Position numbers and translations under genes: made by a program
Assembly (NCBI GenBank): GCA_963702925.1
Contig: OY969771.1
Location: forward strand, 2,294,001 to 2,358,000
Length of the DNA stretch: 64,000 nt
Origin: CAIKMD01 sp963702925
GTDB lineage: Bacteria > Pseudomonadota > Alphaproteobacteria > ATCC43930 > CGMCC-115725
Direction: 5' to 3'
Part shown: in pieces, positions 1 to 7,749 of the stretch
How the letters are laid out: each line of letters opens with the position of its first letter
Position numbering within the stretch: the first letter of the stretch is position 1
The notes under the pieces: model-generated
Database searches by the model: none
Seen by the model: the letters and a program-made list of their open reading frames with translations, nothing else
What the model was told of the DNA's origin: nothing

Positions 1-1
1 C

Positions 2-553
2 ATGGCGGTCGACATGCTGATGAGCGGCGGCGTCGAACGCATCATTCTGTCGCGCCCCGCGGTCGAGGCCGGCGAGCGCCTGGGTTTTCTGCCGGGTGAT
101 TTGCGCGAAAAGGTCGATCCCTATTTGCGGCCGCTTTACGACGCGCTCTACGACATGCTGCCGGGCGACCAGGTGATCAAACGGCTCAGCTCGGGCGAGA
201 TCGAGATCGCGCCGCTCGCCTTCATGCGCGGCCGCACCTTGGCAAATGCCTTCGTCATCCTCGACGAAGCGCAGAACACGACCCCGGTTCAGATGAAGAT
301 GTTTTTGACGCGCCTTGGCGAGCATTCGCGCATGGCGGTGACTGGCGATCTCTCGCAGATCGATTTGCCGCCGCGAACCCGCTCCGGGCTCGCCGATGCG
401 TTGGAGACGCTGGAAGGCGAGACCGGCATCGCCTTGGTGCGGTTCACCGACGCCGATATCGTTCGCCATCCGCTCGTGTCGCGCATCGTGCGCGCCTATG
501 AACGGCGGGACCGCAAGACTCGGCGCAAAAAAGACGATGAGTCGGAATCCTAA
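2..553 (+). CDS. phoH: PhoH-family ATPase, C-terminal part (5' end outside window)
   Basis: This is the C-terminal 183 residues of a PhoH-like (YbeZ) P-loop ATPase, which is linked to RNA metabolism and ribosome maturation. The Walker B segment (FVILDEAQNT, about residues 84-93) and the downstream VTGDLSQIDLP motif are present. The Walker A loop must lie upstream of the window, so the in-frame ATG at position 2 is internal rather than the true start. The gene overlaps ybeY by 17 bp, and phoH-ybeY-corC-lnt is a standard alphaproteobacterial operon. The family is clear; the biochemical role of PhoH in vivo is less settled. Confidence 0.93.
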   Translation: MAVDMLMSGGVERIILSRPAVEAGERLGFLPGDLREKVDPYLRPLYDALYDMLPGDQVIKRLSSGEIEIAPLAFMRGRTLANAFVILDEAQNTTPVQMKMFLTRLGEHSRMAVTGDLSQIDLPPRTRSGLADALETLEGETGIALVRFTDADIVRHPLVSRIVRAYERRDRKTRRKKDDESES

Positions 554-1052
554 ATCGCCGTCCCCTGTCGCGATCGACCTTGCCATTCCCTGCGCAAGGT
601 GGCGCCGTGCCGTGCCCGGGGTCGAGCGGTTGGCGAAGGCGGCCGCCGAGGCGGCTTTGGCACGGTCGCGCCGCAAGCTTGCCGCGGCCGAGCTTTCGCT
701 GGTGCTCGCCGATGATGCGACGGTGGCATCGCTGAACCAGCGTTGGCGCGGCCGCGCCGCCCCGACCAATGTGCTTGCCTTTGCGTCGGACGAGCGGGCG
801 ACCGCGCCGGCGCCGCTGCTTCTCGGCGACGTCGTCCTCGCCTATGAGACGGTCGCGAAAGAGGCCAAGGATCAAGGCAAACCGCTCGCCGATCATCTTC
901 GCCACTTGGTCGTTCACGGCGTGCTGCATCTCTTGGGCTATGATCACGACGCGCCGGGGCCCGCGCGGCGCATGGAATCGCTCGAGACGCGCATACTGGC
1001 CAGCTTCGGGGTCGCCGATCCCTATCGCGTGCGCGAGGATGCTTATGGCTGA
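537..1052 (+). CDS. ybeY: Endoribonuclease YbeY
   Basis: YbeY is a single-domain, zinc-dependent endoribonuclease needed for 16S rRNA 3' maturation and 70S quality control. The protein has 171 residues, a normal length for the family. The zinc motif HGVLHLLGYDHD supplies His127, His131 and His137. The ATG at 537 gives the family-like N-terminus MSRNPK and sits inside the end of phoH. A longer in-frame extension from 396 reads only phoH-shadow sequence and was rejected. The stop overlaps the start of the next gene, so translation is probably coupled. Confidence 0.95.
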   Translation: MSRNPKSPSPVAIDLAIPCARWRRAVPGVERLAKAAAEAALARSRRKLAAAELSLVLADDATVASLNQRWRGRAAPTNVLAFASDERATAPAPLLLGDVVLAYETVAKEAKDQGKPLADHLRHLVVHGVLHLLGYDHDAPGPARRMESLETRILASFGVADPYRVREDAYG

Positions 1053-1941
1053 CGCCGACGCGGATCGTCCCGCACCCGAACAGGAAGAAGGGCCGCTTCA
1101 AGGCCTGCTCAATTGGCTACGCCAATTGCGCGGCGAGACCGAACGCCCGCCCAGCCTGCGCGCGGCCCTCGCCGATCTGCTCGAAGAGCACGACGCCACC
1201 CAGCCGATCGATCCGCATGAGCGCACGCTGCTGGTCAACATCCTGAAGCTGCACGAGCAAACCGCAGCCGACGTCATGGTGCCGCGCGTCGATATCGTGG
1301 CGCTCGAGGTCGAGACGCCGTTCTCCGAAGCGGCACGGCAGATCGTCGAAGCCGGCCATTCCCGCGTGCCGATCTATCACGACACGCTCGATAACGTTGT
1401 CGGCATGGTGCACATCAAGGATCTTCTGCCCTATGCGGTCGATGCCCGGCCGGTGACGCTGCGCGAAATCACCCGCAAATTGCTGTTCGTCGCGCCGACC
1501 ATGCCGCTGCTCGATCTTCTCCTGCAGATGCGCCTGTCGCGCGTCCACATGGCGATCGTGGTTGACGAGTTCGGCGGCACGGATGGCCTTGTCACGATCG
1601 AAGACCTGATCGAAGAGATCGTCGGCGAGATCGAAGACGAGCACGACGATGCCGATCAACCGAAGCTCGTCGCCCGTCCGGACGGAACGCTCTTGGCGCC
1701 CGGGCGGACGCCGCTCGAGGCGCTCGCGGATTACGTCGCAGGCCCGCTCGTGCCGGAGGGAATGGAAGAGGGCGTAACCACCATTGGCGGCCTGGTGGTG
1801 GCTTTGGCTGGCCGCGTGCCGGCCCGCGGCGAGATCGTACAACACCCGCTAGGGTTCGATTTCGAAGTGCTTGACGCCGACCCGCGGCGGATCAAGCGCG
1901 TGCGGTTGCGCGGGCTGCCGGGCGCTGCGCGTCATGGCTGA
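1045..1941 (+). CDS. corC: CBS-pair and transporter-associated domain protein (CorC/YbeX type)
   Basis: This 298-residue cytosolic protein has a short N-terminal region, tandem CBS domains starting at VMVPRVDIVAL (about residues 75-200) and a C-terminal CorC_HlyC transporter-associated domain (about 215-295). The family is tied to magnesium and cobalt efflux and to the phoH-ybeY-lnt operon. Two ATGs, at 1039 and 1045, are possible; both overlap the ybeY stop. The gene runs 8 bp into lnt. It lacks the N-terminal DUF21 membrane domain found in longer hemolysin-like relatives, so it is probably a soluble regulator rather than a transporter. Confidence 0.9.
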   Translation: MADADADRPAPEQEEGPLQGLLNWLRQLRGETERPPSLRAALADLLEEHDATQPIDPHERTLLVNILKLHEQTAADVMVPRVDIVALEVETPFSEAARQIVEAGHSRVPIYHDTLDNVVGMVHIKDLLPYAVDARPVTLREITRKLLFVAPTMPLLDLLLQMRLSRVHMAIVVDEFGGTDGLVTIEDLIEEIVGEIEDEHDDADQPKLVARPDGTLLAPGRTPLEALADYVAGPLVPEGMEEGVTTIGGLVVALAGRVPARGEIVQHPLGFDFEVLDADPRRIKRVRLRGLPGAARHG

Positions 1942-3571
1942 TCAGGATCCGCTGGCCTTGCGCGGCAATGCCGTGCCGGTAGCGCCGCTGCAGCGCTGTG
2001 CGCTGTGGCTGGCAAGCCTCGGCGGTTGGCGCCGCTATCTCGCGGCGTTTTTTTTTGGCGTGCTGGCGGTCGGCGCCTTGCCGCCGCTCGACGTGACGCC
2101 GGTGCTGCTGATTTCTTTTCCGGCGCTGGTCTGGCTTGCCGACGGCAATGGCGGGTTCGTCGGGGCCTGCGCGCTGGGTTGGAGCTTCGGCTTCGGATTT
2201 TTTCTTGCCGGGCTCTATTGGATTGCCGCCGCGCTCTTCGTCGACATTGCTCAGTTTTGGTGGCTGGTGCCGTTCGCGGTCATGGGCGTGCCCGCCGGAC
2301 TTGCCGTCTTCACCGCCCTGGCGCTCGGGGCGAGCCATGTCGGCTGCCGCGGCTTGCGGCTCGGCGGGACCGAAAGGATTCTCGCGCTGGCGCTGTTCTG
2401 GTTCGCGGCGGAATGGCTCCGCGGCCATATTCTCACCGGCTTTCCCTGGAATCTCGTCGGCTATGCCTGGTCGGGCGGCTTTCCGCATGCGCTCGACATG
2501 CTGCAGCTCGCCTCGTTGGTCGGCATTTACGGCCTCAGCCTCGTCACGGTTTTGATCGCGTGCCTGCCGGCGCGGCTGGGCGATTTCTCGGGCAATCGCT
2601 GGGTCCCCTGCCTTGCCGCGCTGGTGCTGCTCGGCGCGCCCGCGGCCTGGGGCTTTTACCGCTTGCAGAACGGCCATCCGGGCGACGTGCCCGACGTGAA
2701 GCTGCGTCTTGTCCAGCCCTCGATTCCCGAGGTGATCAAGGGCGATCCGAGCCAGGTCCTTGCCAATTTCCGGCGCCTTTTCGCGCTCAGCACGTCGGCA
2801 GGCGCCGAGAAGGCGACGGCCATACTCTGGCCCGAAGACGCAGCCCCGCCGTTTCTGGAGCGCGATGGCGGCGCGCGCAAGGCGCTCGCGCAAGCGGCGC
2901 CGTTCGATGGCTATGTCATTACCGGCACGGTGCGCACCGACCCAGCGCCGCAGCAGCCCGAGCACGTGTGGAACAGCCTCGTCGCCATCGACCATGACGG
3001 CGCCATCCGCGCCTCCTATGACAAATTCCACCTCGTGCCGTTCGGCGAATACGTGCCGCTGCGTCAGATTCTGCCGATGCAGAAGATCACGCCGGGCACG
3101 ATCGATTTCTCCGCGGGATCGGGGCCGCGCACGATCGACCTGCCAGGCTTGCCGCCGGTCAGTCCGCTCATCTGCTATGAAGCGATTTTCCCCGGCGCCG
3201 TGGTCGATCCCGCGGATCGGCCGGCCTGGATGCTCAACGTGACCAACGACGCTTGGTATGGCTTCACGTCCGGCCCATTTCAGCACCTGGCCATCGCGCG
3301 GGTGCGCGCAATCGAGGAGGGCCTACCGCTGGTGCGGGTCGGGAATAACGGTATTTCGGCGGTGTTCGATCCTTACGGCCGCGTCCGGGGAAGGCTCGAT
3401 CTCGATGCGGTCGGGGTGCTCGATGAGAATCTGCCGCAAGCGTTGCCGCCCACGCTTTACAGCCGTTTTGGCGATGTGCCGTGTCTTCTCGTCGCGCTAC
3501 TTATTGGTGTGGCTTTGCTGCTCAGCCCCGTCTTCCACGGCGGCTTTCATGCGAATTCTCGTAAAATTTGA
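1934..3571 (+). CDS. lnt: Apolipoprotein N-acyltransferase Lnt
   Basis: Lnt is an inner-membrane enzyme that adds the third acyl chain to the N-terminal cysteine of lipoproteins. The 545-residue protein has several N-terminal hydrophobic helices, a periplasmic nitrilase-like domain and one C-terminal helix. The catalytic triad is visible as Glu of WPEDAAPP (about 301), Lys of YDKFHLVPFGEY (about 364) and Cys of LICYEAIFPG (about 414). The ATG at 1934 overlaps the corC stop by 8 bp. A run of nine T at 2048-2056 encodes three Phe near the N-terminus and would be prone to slippage, but the frame is intact here. Confidence 0.95.
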   Translation: MADQDPLALRGNAVPVAPLQRCALWLASLGGWRRYLAAFFFGVLAVGALPPLDVTPVLLISFPALVWLADGNGGFVGACALGWSFGFGFFLAGLYWIAAALFVDIAQFWWLVPFAVMGVPAGLAVFTALALGASHVGCRGLRLGGTERILALALFWFAAEWLRGHILTGFPWNLVGYAWSGGFPHALDMLQLASLVGIYGLSLVTVLIACLPARLGDFSGNRWVPCLAALVLLGAPAAWGFYRLQNGHPGDVPDVKLRLVQPSIPEVIKGDPSQVLANFRRLFALSTSAGAEKATAILWPEDAAPPFLERDGGARKALAQAAPFDGYVITGTVRTDPAPQQPEHVWNSLVAIDHDGAIRASYDKFHLVPFGEYVPLRQILPMQKITPGTIDFSAGSGPRTIDLPGLPPVSPLICYEAIFPGAVVDPADRPAWMLNVTNDAWYGFTSGPFQHLAIARVRAIEEGLPLVRVGNNGISAVFDPYGRVRGRLDLDAVGVLDENLPQALPPTLYSRFGDVPCLLVALLIGVALLLSPVFHGGFHANSRKI

Positions 3572-3590
3572 GCATCTTCTTAATTATGCA

Positions 3591-3628
3591 CGCAACTCAT
3601 CTCTGGGTTGCGGATTGGGTTGCGCATT
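3591..3628. repeat. GTTGCG half-sites and 12-bp tandem repeat upstream of the XRE gene
   Basis: CGCAAC at 3591-3596 and GTTGCG at 3607-3612 form a perfect 6-bp inverted repeat with a 10-bp spacer. A third GTTGCG lies at 3619-3624, inside a 12-bp tandem repeat (3605-3616 and 3617-3628) whose two copies differ at one base. The cluster lies about 120 bp upstream of the XRE regulator start, so it could be an operator for that regulator. That role is inference. Confidence 0.4.
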
Positions 3629-3643
3629 AAGCACTTTTGTTCG

Positions 3644-3672
3644 TTGATCACATGATAGTCAGCGCATACGAT
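3644..3672 (+). promoter_or_regulatory. Candidate sigma-70 promoter of the XRE gene
   Basis: TTGATC (3644-3649) and TACGAT (3667-3672) are separated by 17 bp and resemble -35 and -10 hexamers. They lie about 70 bp upstream of the ATG at 3744 and just downstream of the GTTGCG repeats. This is a match by eye only. Confidence 0.4.
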
Positions 3673-3743
3673 CATGCCGCGGCGGGTGGACGATTTCTAT
3701 CGTCTGACATGCGCCGCTCGGTACTTCAACGAACATTGGTGCG

Positions 3744-4181
3744 ATGGACAACTCAGGGCGCAAAGAGAAAGCCGAAAAGCCCAATCCGGTGGATGTGCAT
3801 GTCGGCTCTCGCGTGCGACTGCGGCGCACGCTGCTTGGCATGAGCCAGGAAAAACTCGGCGACGCGATCGGACTCACTTTTCAGCAAGTGCAGAAATACG
3901 AGCGCGGCGCCAATCGCGTCGGCGCAAGCCGGCTCTATGATCTGGCGCGGGTGCTGGACGTGCCGGTGTCGTATTTCTTCGAAGAATTGGGCGAGGCTTC
4001 ATCCTCGGCCGATCCGCCCGACAATTCATCGGAATCCTATCAGTCGAATCCGATGATGAAACGCGAAACGCTCGAGCTGGTGCGCGCGTATCTGCGTATT
4101 TCCGATCCGCAAATCAAACGCCGCTTGTTCGAGCTCGCAAAGGCGCTGGCCTCCTTGCCGGGCGCCAAGGAAATCGACTGA
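3744..4181 (+). CDS. XRE-family transcriptional regulator (alphaproteobacterial PraR/PhrR type)
   Basis: This is a 145-residue cytoplasmic DNA-binding protein. An XRE/Cro helix-turn-helix spans about residues 19-75 (VGSRVRLRRTLLGMSQEKLG, then FQQVQKYERGANRV), followed by a short acidic linker and a helical tail. Alphaproteobacteria carry a close relative at this position, downstream of lnt, often just before metK. Here metK is absent and trmB follows after 40 bp. In rhizobia such proteins affect biofilm formation and quorum sensing, but the role here is unknown. Repeated half-sites upstream suggest autoregulation. Confidence 0.88.
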   Translation: MDNSGRKEKAEKPNPVDVHVGSRVRLRRTLLGMSQEKLGDAIGLTFQQVQKYERGANRVGASRLYDLARVLDVPVSYFFEELGEASSSADPPDNSSESYQSNPMMKRETLELVRAYLRISDPQIKRRLFELAKALASLPGAKEID

Positions 4182-4221
4182 CGCTTGACGGCGCAAGCGC
4201 CGCCCTGCCACATCTGCCGAC

Positions 4222-4920
4222 ATGGTTTCTCCCTCAAGCGTGCCGGACGGCGCGCGGCAACGCCGGCTTTACGGCCGGCGCCGCGGTCGCGCGTTACGTC
4301 AGGGTCAGCGTGCGCTGCTCGACACGCTGCTTCCTGCCTTGCGCTTTGCCTTGCCCGAAGGCCGCGCGCTTGACCCGAGAGAACTCTTCGCGGCGCCAAG
4401 GAATGAGATTTGGCTCGAAATCGGCTTCGGCGCGGGCGGGCACTTGGCCTATCAAGCCGCGGCCCATCCGCGTTGCGGCATCATCGGCTGCGAGGTGTTC
4501 GAGCCCGGCATCGCCAAGCTGCTCGCGGACATCAAGGCCGGCGAGATCGGGAATGTGCGCCTTTTCACCGATGATGCCAGGCTGCTGATCGCGGCCTTGG
4601 CGCCGCAAAGCCTCGGCCGCGCCTTCATTCTTTTTCCCGATCCTTGGCCGAAGGAACGTCACAAGAAGCGCCGCATCGTCGCGCGCGAAACCCTCGACGA
4701 TCTCGCCAACGCCATGGCGGACCACGCCGAATTGCGCGTCGCGACCGACGACGCCGATTACGGGCAATGGATCGACGAGCATTTGAGCGCGCATCCGGCC
4801 TTCGAGCCGCTCGCTGTCATTCCCCGTCCCGAGGATTGGCCGCAAACCCGCTACGAAAAAAAGGCCGTGCTCCAGGGCCGCATGGCGCGGCTTTTCCGCT
4901 ATCGGCGTCGGGCGCGGTGA
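4222..4920 (+). CDS. trmB: tRNA (guanine-N7-)-methyltransferase TrmB
   Basis: TrmB makes m7G46 in the tRNA variable loop using S-adenosylmethionine. The 232-residue protein has the SAM-binding motif LEIGFGAGG (about residues 65-73), the signature FPDPWPKERHKKRR (about 138-151) and the C-terminal TRYEKKA substrate motif. A basic N-terminal tail precedes the Rossmann fold. It lies between the XRE regulator gene and rimP, its usual neighbourhood. Confidence 0.95.
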   Translation: MVSPSSVPDGARQRRLYGRRRGRALRQGQRALLDTLLPALRFALPEGRALDPRELFAAPRNEIWLEIGFGAGGHLAYQAAAHPRCGIIGCEVFEPGIAKLLADIKAGEIGNVRLFTDDARLLIAALAPQSLGRAFILFPDPWPKERHKKRRIVARETLDDLANAMADHAELRVATDDADYGQWIDEHLSAHPAFEPLAVIPRPEDWPQTRYEKKAVLQGRMARLFRYRRRAR

Positions 4921-4985
4921 ATCCCGTCAGCCTTGAAGCGCCCCGAAAAATCGCTATATTTCAAAAAAAATAAGAGTCCCATAGG

Positions 4986-5034
4986 CCCGGCAAGTTCGGG
5001 TTTTTCGATCGGTGGGCCGAATGGCCCACTTTTT
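4986..5034 (+). promoter_or_regulatory. rimP leader: two tandem terminator-like hairpins
   Basis: Hairpin 1 pairs 4986-4989 with 4997-5000 around a 7-nt loop and is followed by five T. Hairpin 2 pairs 5012-5018 (GTGGGCC) with 5023-5029 (GGCCCAC) around the loop GAAT and is followed by five T (5030-5034). Both look like intrinsic terminators, and the second ends only about 25 nt before the rimP start. A terminator-like leader before rimP-nusA-infB is known in Proteobacteria (Rfam rimP-leader family), and NusA autocontrol is a plausible role. Assignment to that Rfam family is inference. Confidence 0.7.
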
Positions 5035-5058
5035 GTTATTGGAGCATTGCGAGCGTCC

Positions 5059-5550
5059 TTGTTCGATGCAGGTCAAATCGAGGCGATGATCGCGCCCTCG
5101 CTTCAGGCGATGGGCTATGAGGTCGTGCGCGTGAGCTTCACCGGCGGAAAGCGGCCGACTTTGCAGATCATGGCCGAACGTCGCGACGACGGAACGATGA
5201 CGGTCGAGGATTGCGCCACGGTGAGCCATACCGTCTCGGCGCTGCTCGATGTCGCCGATCCGATCGCGTCGGCCTATATGCTCGAGATCAGCTCGCCGGG
5301 GATCGACCGTCCCTTGGTGCGCCGCGCCGATTACGAGCGCTTCGCCGGCTTCGAGGCGAGGATCGAATTGCAGCGCCCGATGGATGGCCGCAAGCGTTTC
5401 CGCGGCAAGCTTTTGGGCGTCGAGGACGAGAACGCCAAGCTTCAGGTCGGCGCCGATACCGTGCTGTTGCCCTTGTCGGCGATCGCGCGCGCCAAACTGG
5501 TCTTGAACGACGAATTGATCGCCGCCACGCAACCGCAAAATCGCAGCTAG
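5059..5550 (+). CDS. rimP: Ribosome maturation factor RimP
   Basis: RimP helps assemble the 30S subunit by assisting S12 binding. The body matches the family: IEAMIAPSLQAMGYEVVRV at the N-terminus, an LEISSPGIDRPL motif and a C-terminal SH3-like barrel. No ATG fits upstream of the conserved region. I take TTG at 5059, which gives about 163 residues and the usual distance to the IAP motif. TTG at 5047 is the alternative, and any start further upstream would read through the leader hairpins. It is the first gene of the nusA-infB operon. Confidence 0.9.
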   Translation: MFDAGQIEAMIAPSLQAMGYEVVRVSFTGGKRPTLQIMAERRDDGTMTVEDCATVSHTVSALLDVADPIASAYMLEISSPGIDRPLVRRADYERFAGFEARIELQRPMDGRKRFRGKLLGVEDENAKLQVGADTVLLPLSAIARAKLVLNDELIAATQPQNRS

Positions 5551-5565
5551 GAAGAGAACAGCCAC

Positions 5566-7107
5566 ATGGCTACCACCGCCTCCTATCCCCGGCCCGAGCT
5601 TCTTCAAGTCGCCGATACCGTCGCCCGCGACAAAGGCATCGATCGCGACGAGGTCTTGCAGGCGATGGAGCAGGCGATCCAGAAAGCCGGCCGCTCGAAA
5701 TACGGCCTCGAATACGACATCCGCGCCGAGATCGACCGCAAGAACGGCGAGATCAAATTGATGCGCTTTCGCGAGGTGGCGGACCCGATCGAGAACGAAG
5801 CGACGCAAATCACGCTCACCGAGGCCAAGCAGCTAAACCCGGAGGCGGAAGTCGGCGATTTCCTGACCGATCCGTTGCCGCCGATCGATTTCGGGCGCAT
5901 CGCCGCGCAAACCGCCAAGCAGGTGATCGTGCAGCGCGTGCGCGATGCCGAACGGCAGCGCCAATACAAGGAGTTCAAGGACCGCGTCGGCGAAATCGTC
6001 AACGGTCTGGTCAAGCGCGTCGAGTTCGGCAATGTCGTCGTCGATCTCGGCCGCGCCGAAGCGATTTTGCGGCGCGATGAATTGCTGCCGCGGGAAAGCT
6101 TCCGCCAAGGCGAGCGCGTGCGCGCCTATATCTACGACGTACGCCAGGAAGTGCGCGGGCCGCAGATCTTCCTGTCGCGCACCCATCCGCAATTCATGGC
6201 GAAGCTGTTCGCGCAGGAAGTGCCCGAGATTTATGACGGCATCATCGAGATCAAGGCGGTGGCGCGCGATCCCGGCAGCCGCGCCAAGATCGCCGTGATT
6301 TCGAACGACAGCGGCATCGATCCGGTCGGCGCCTGCGTCGGCATGCGCGGCAGCCGCGTTCAAGCCGTCGTCGCCGAGCTTCAAGGCGAGAAGATCGACA
6401 TCATTCCCTGGTCCCAGGATCCGGCGACTTTCGTCGTCAACGCCTTGGCCCCGGCCGAGGTCGCGAAGGTCGTCATGGACGAAGAGCAGCGCCGCATCGA
6501 GGTCGTCGTGCCCGACGATCAGCTTTCGCTCGCCATCGGGCGGCGCGGGCAGAATGTGCGCTTGGCCTCGCAGCTGACGGGCTGGGACATCGACATCCTG
6601 ACCGAAGCCGAGGAAAGCGAGCGCCGCCAGGAAGAATTCCGCAGCCGCTCCAAGATGTTCATCGAAGCGCTCGACGTCGACGACGTGATCGCCCATTTGC
6701 TCGTGACGGAAGGCTTCTCGTCGGTCGAGGAAGTGGCTTTCGTGCCGGTTCAGGAATTGGCGAGCGTCGAAGGCTTCGACGAGGACATCGCGGGCGAATT
6801 GCAGCAGCGCGCGCGGACCTTCCTCGAAGAGCAGAACGAGCGCTTCGAGACGCGGCGCAAAGAGCTCGGTGTCAGCGACGAGATCGCGGCGATCGATGGC
6901 GTGACGCCGGCCTTGCTGGTTGCGGTCGGCGAAAAAGGCGTGAAGACGCTCGACGATCTGGCCGATCTCGCCGCCGACGAATTGATCGAGATGGCCGGCG
7001 CGGCCGTGAAGCTCGAAGAGAGCCAAGCCAATGACATCATCATGGCGGCACGCGCGCACTGGTTCGACGACGCGCCGGCCGACGCTGCGGCACCGAAGGC
7101 GGAGTAA
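5566..7107 (+). CDS. nusA: Transcription termination/antitermination factor NusA
   Basis: NusA binds RNA polymerase and nascent RNA, and controls pausing, termination and antitermination. The 513-residue protein shows the N-terminal polymerase-binding domain (1-125), an S1 domain (about 135-200), tandem KH domains (with VGACVGMRGSRVQAV and AIGRRGQNVRLA) and a C-terminal acidic region with helix-hairpin-helix repeats. A purine-rich GAAGAG lies 15 bp upstream of the ATG at 5566. It is co-transcribed with rimP, 15 bp downstream of its stop. Confidence 0.97.
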   Translation: MATTASYPRPELLQVADTVARDKGIDRDEVLQAMEQAIQKAGRSKYGLEYDIRAEIDRKNGEIKLMRFREVADPIENEATQITLTEAKQLNPEAEVGDFLTDPLPPIDFGRIAAQTAKQVIVQRVRDAERQRQYKEFKDRVGEIVNGLVKRVEFGNVVVDLGRAEAILRRDELLPRESFRQGERVRAYIYDVRQEVRGPQIFLSRTHPQFMAKLFAQEVPEIYDGIIEIKAVARDPGSRAKIAVISNDSGIDPVGACVGMRGSRVQAVVAELQGEKIDIIPWSQDPATFVVNALAPAEVAKVVMDEEQRRIEVVVPDDQLSLAIGRRGQNVRLASQLTGWDIDILTEAEESERRQEEFRSRSKMFIEALDVDDVIAHLLVTEGFSSVEEVAFVPVQELASVEGFDEDIAGELQQRARTFLEEQNERFETRRKELGVSDEIAAIDGVTPALLVAVGEKGVKTLDDLADLAADELIEMAGAAVKLEESQANDIIMAARAHWFDDAPADAAAPKAE

Positions 7108-7113
7108 GCTCGT

Positions 7114-7749
7114 TTGGCGGAAGCGGCGCTCGACATCGCAGAGGAGATCGACGGCCCGGAGACCGGCCCGACGCGCCGCTGCTTTGTGACGGGCGCGATC
7201 CGGCCGACCGCCGAATTGTTGCGCTTCGTGGTCGATCCCGGCGGCCATGTCGTGCCCGATCTGGCGCATCGCCTGCCGGGCCGGGGTTTGTGGTTGACGG
7301 CGCGGCGCGATATAGTGGCGCAGGCCGTGGGTAAGCGGCTTTTTTCCCGAGCGGCGAAAGCACCGGTCGCGGTCGAACCCGATCTTGAGGACCGGCTGGA
7401 AGCCCTGCTCGCGCGGCGCTGCGCCGAGATACTCGGCTTGGCGCGCCGCGCTGGTCTGGTGGTTGCCGGCTTCGTCAAGGTCAAGACCGCGCTGGCCAAG
7501 GGCGGGGTCGAGGTACTGGTCGCGGCCATGGATGGCGCCGAGGATGGAAGGGCCAAGCTCAGCGCCCTCGCGCCGGGCTTGACGGTGGTTCGGTGCTTGA
7601 GCGCCGGCGAATTGGGCGCGGCCTTGGGCCGCGAGCACGCCGTGCACTTGGTGCTGAAGCCGGGACGGTTGACGGATTTGTTTCTCGCGGAGGCGGGGCG
7701 GCTTGCGGGCTTCCGTGCCGGAGCAAGGGTGGGTGTGAGTGAGCGATAA
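7114..7749 (+). CDS. YlxR-L7Ae fusion RNA-binding protein (DUF448)
   Basis: This 211-residue protein joins an N-terminal YlxR/DUF448 domain (RRCFVTGAIRPTAELLRFV, with GRGLWLTARRD; about residues 20-95) to a C-terminal L7Ae/L30e-like domain (RCAEILGLARRAGLVVAGF onward). Gram-positive bacteria encode these as separate ylxR and ylxQ genes; the fusion is common in alphaproteobacteria. The domain set suggests structured-RNA binding. The start is TTG at 7114 with GGAG 9 bp upstream, overlapping nothing. Its end overlaps the infB start by 11 bp. Confidence 0.88.
   Translation: MAEAALDIAEEIDGPETGPTRRCFVTGAIRPTAELLRFVVDPGGHVVPDLAHRLPGRGLWLTARRDIVAQAVGKRLFSRAAKAPVAVEPDLEDRLEALLARRCAEILGLARRAGLVVAGFVKVKTALAKGGVEVLVAAMDGAEDGRAKLSALAPGLTVVRCLSAGELGAALGREHAVHLVLKPGRLTDLFLAEAGRLAGFRAGARVGVSER

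Noticed and set aside
3585..3593. TTATGCACG-like DnaA box before the XRE gene
   Set aside because: It is a single, mismatched site with no cluster nearby.
4933..5058. Longer rimP start at TTG 4933
   Set aside because: It would translate through two terminator-like hairpins and adds residues not found in the family.
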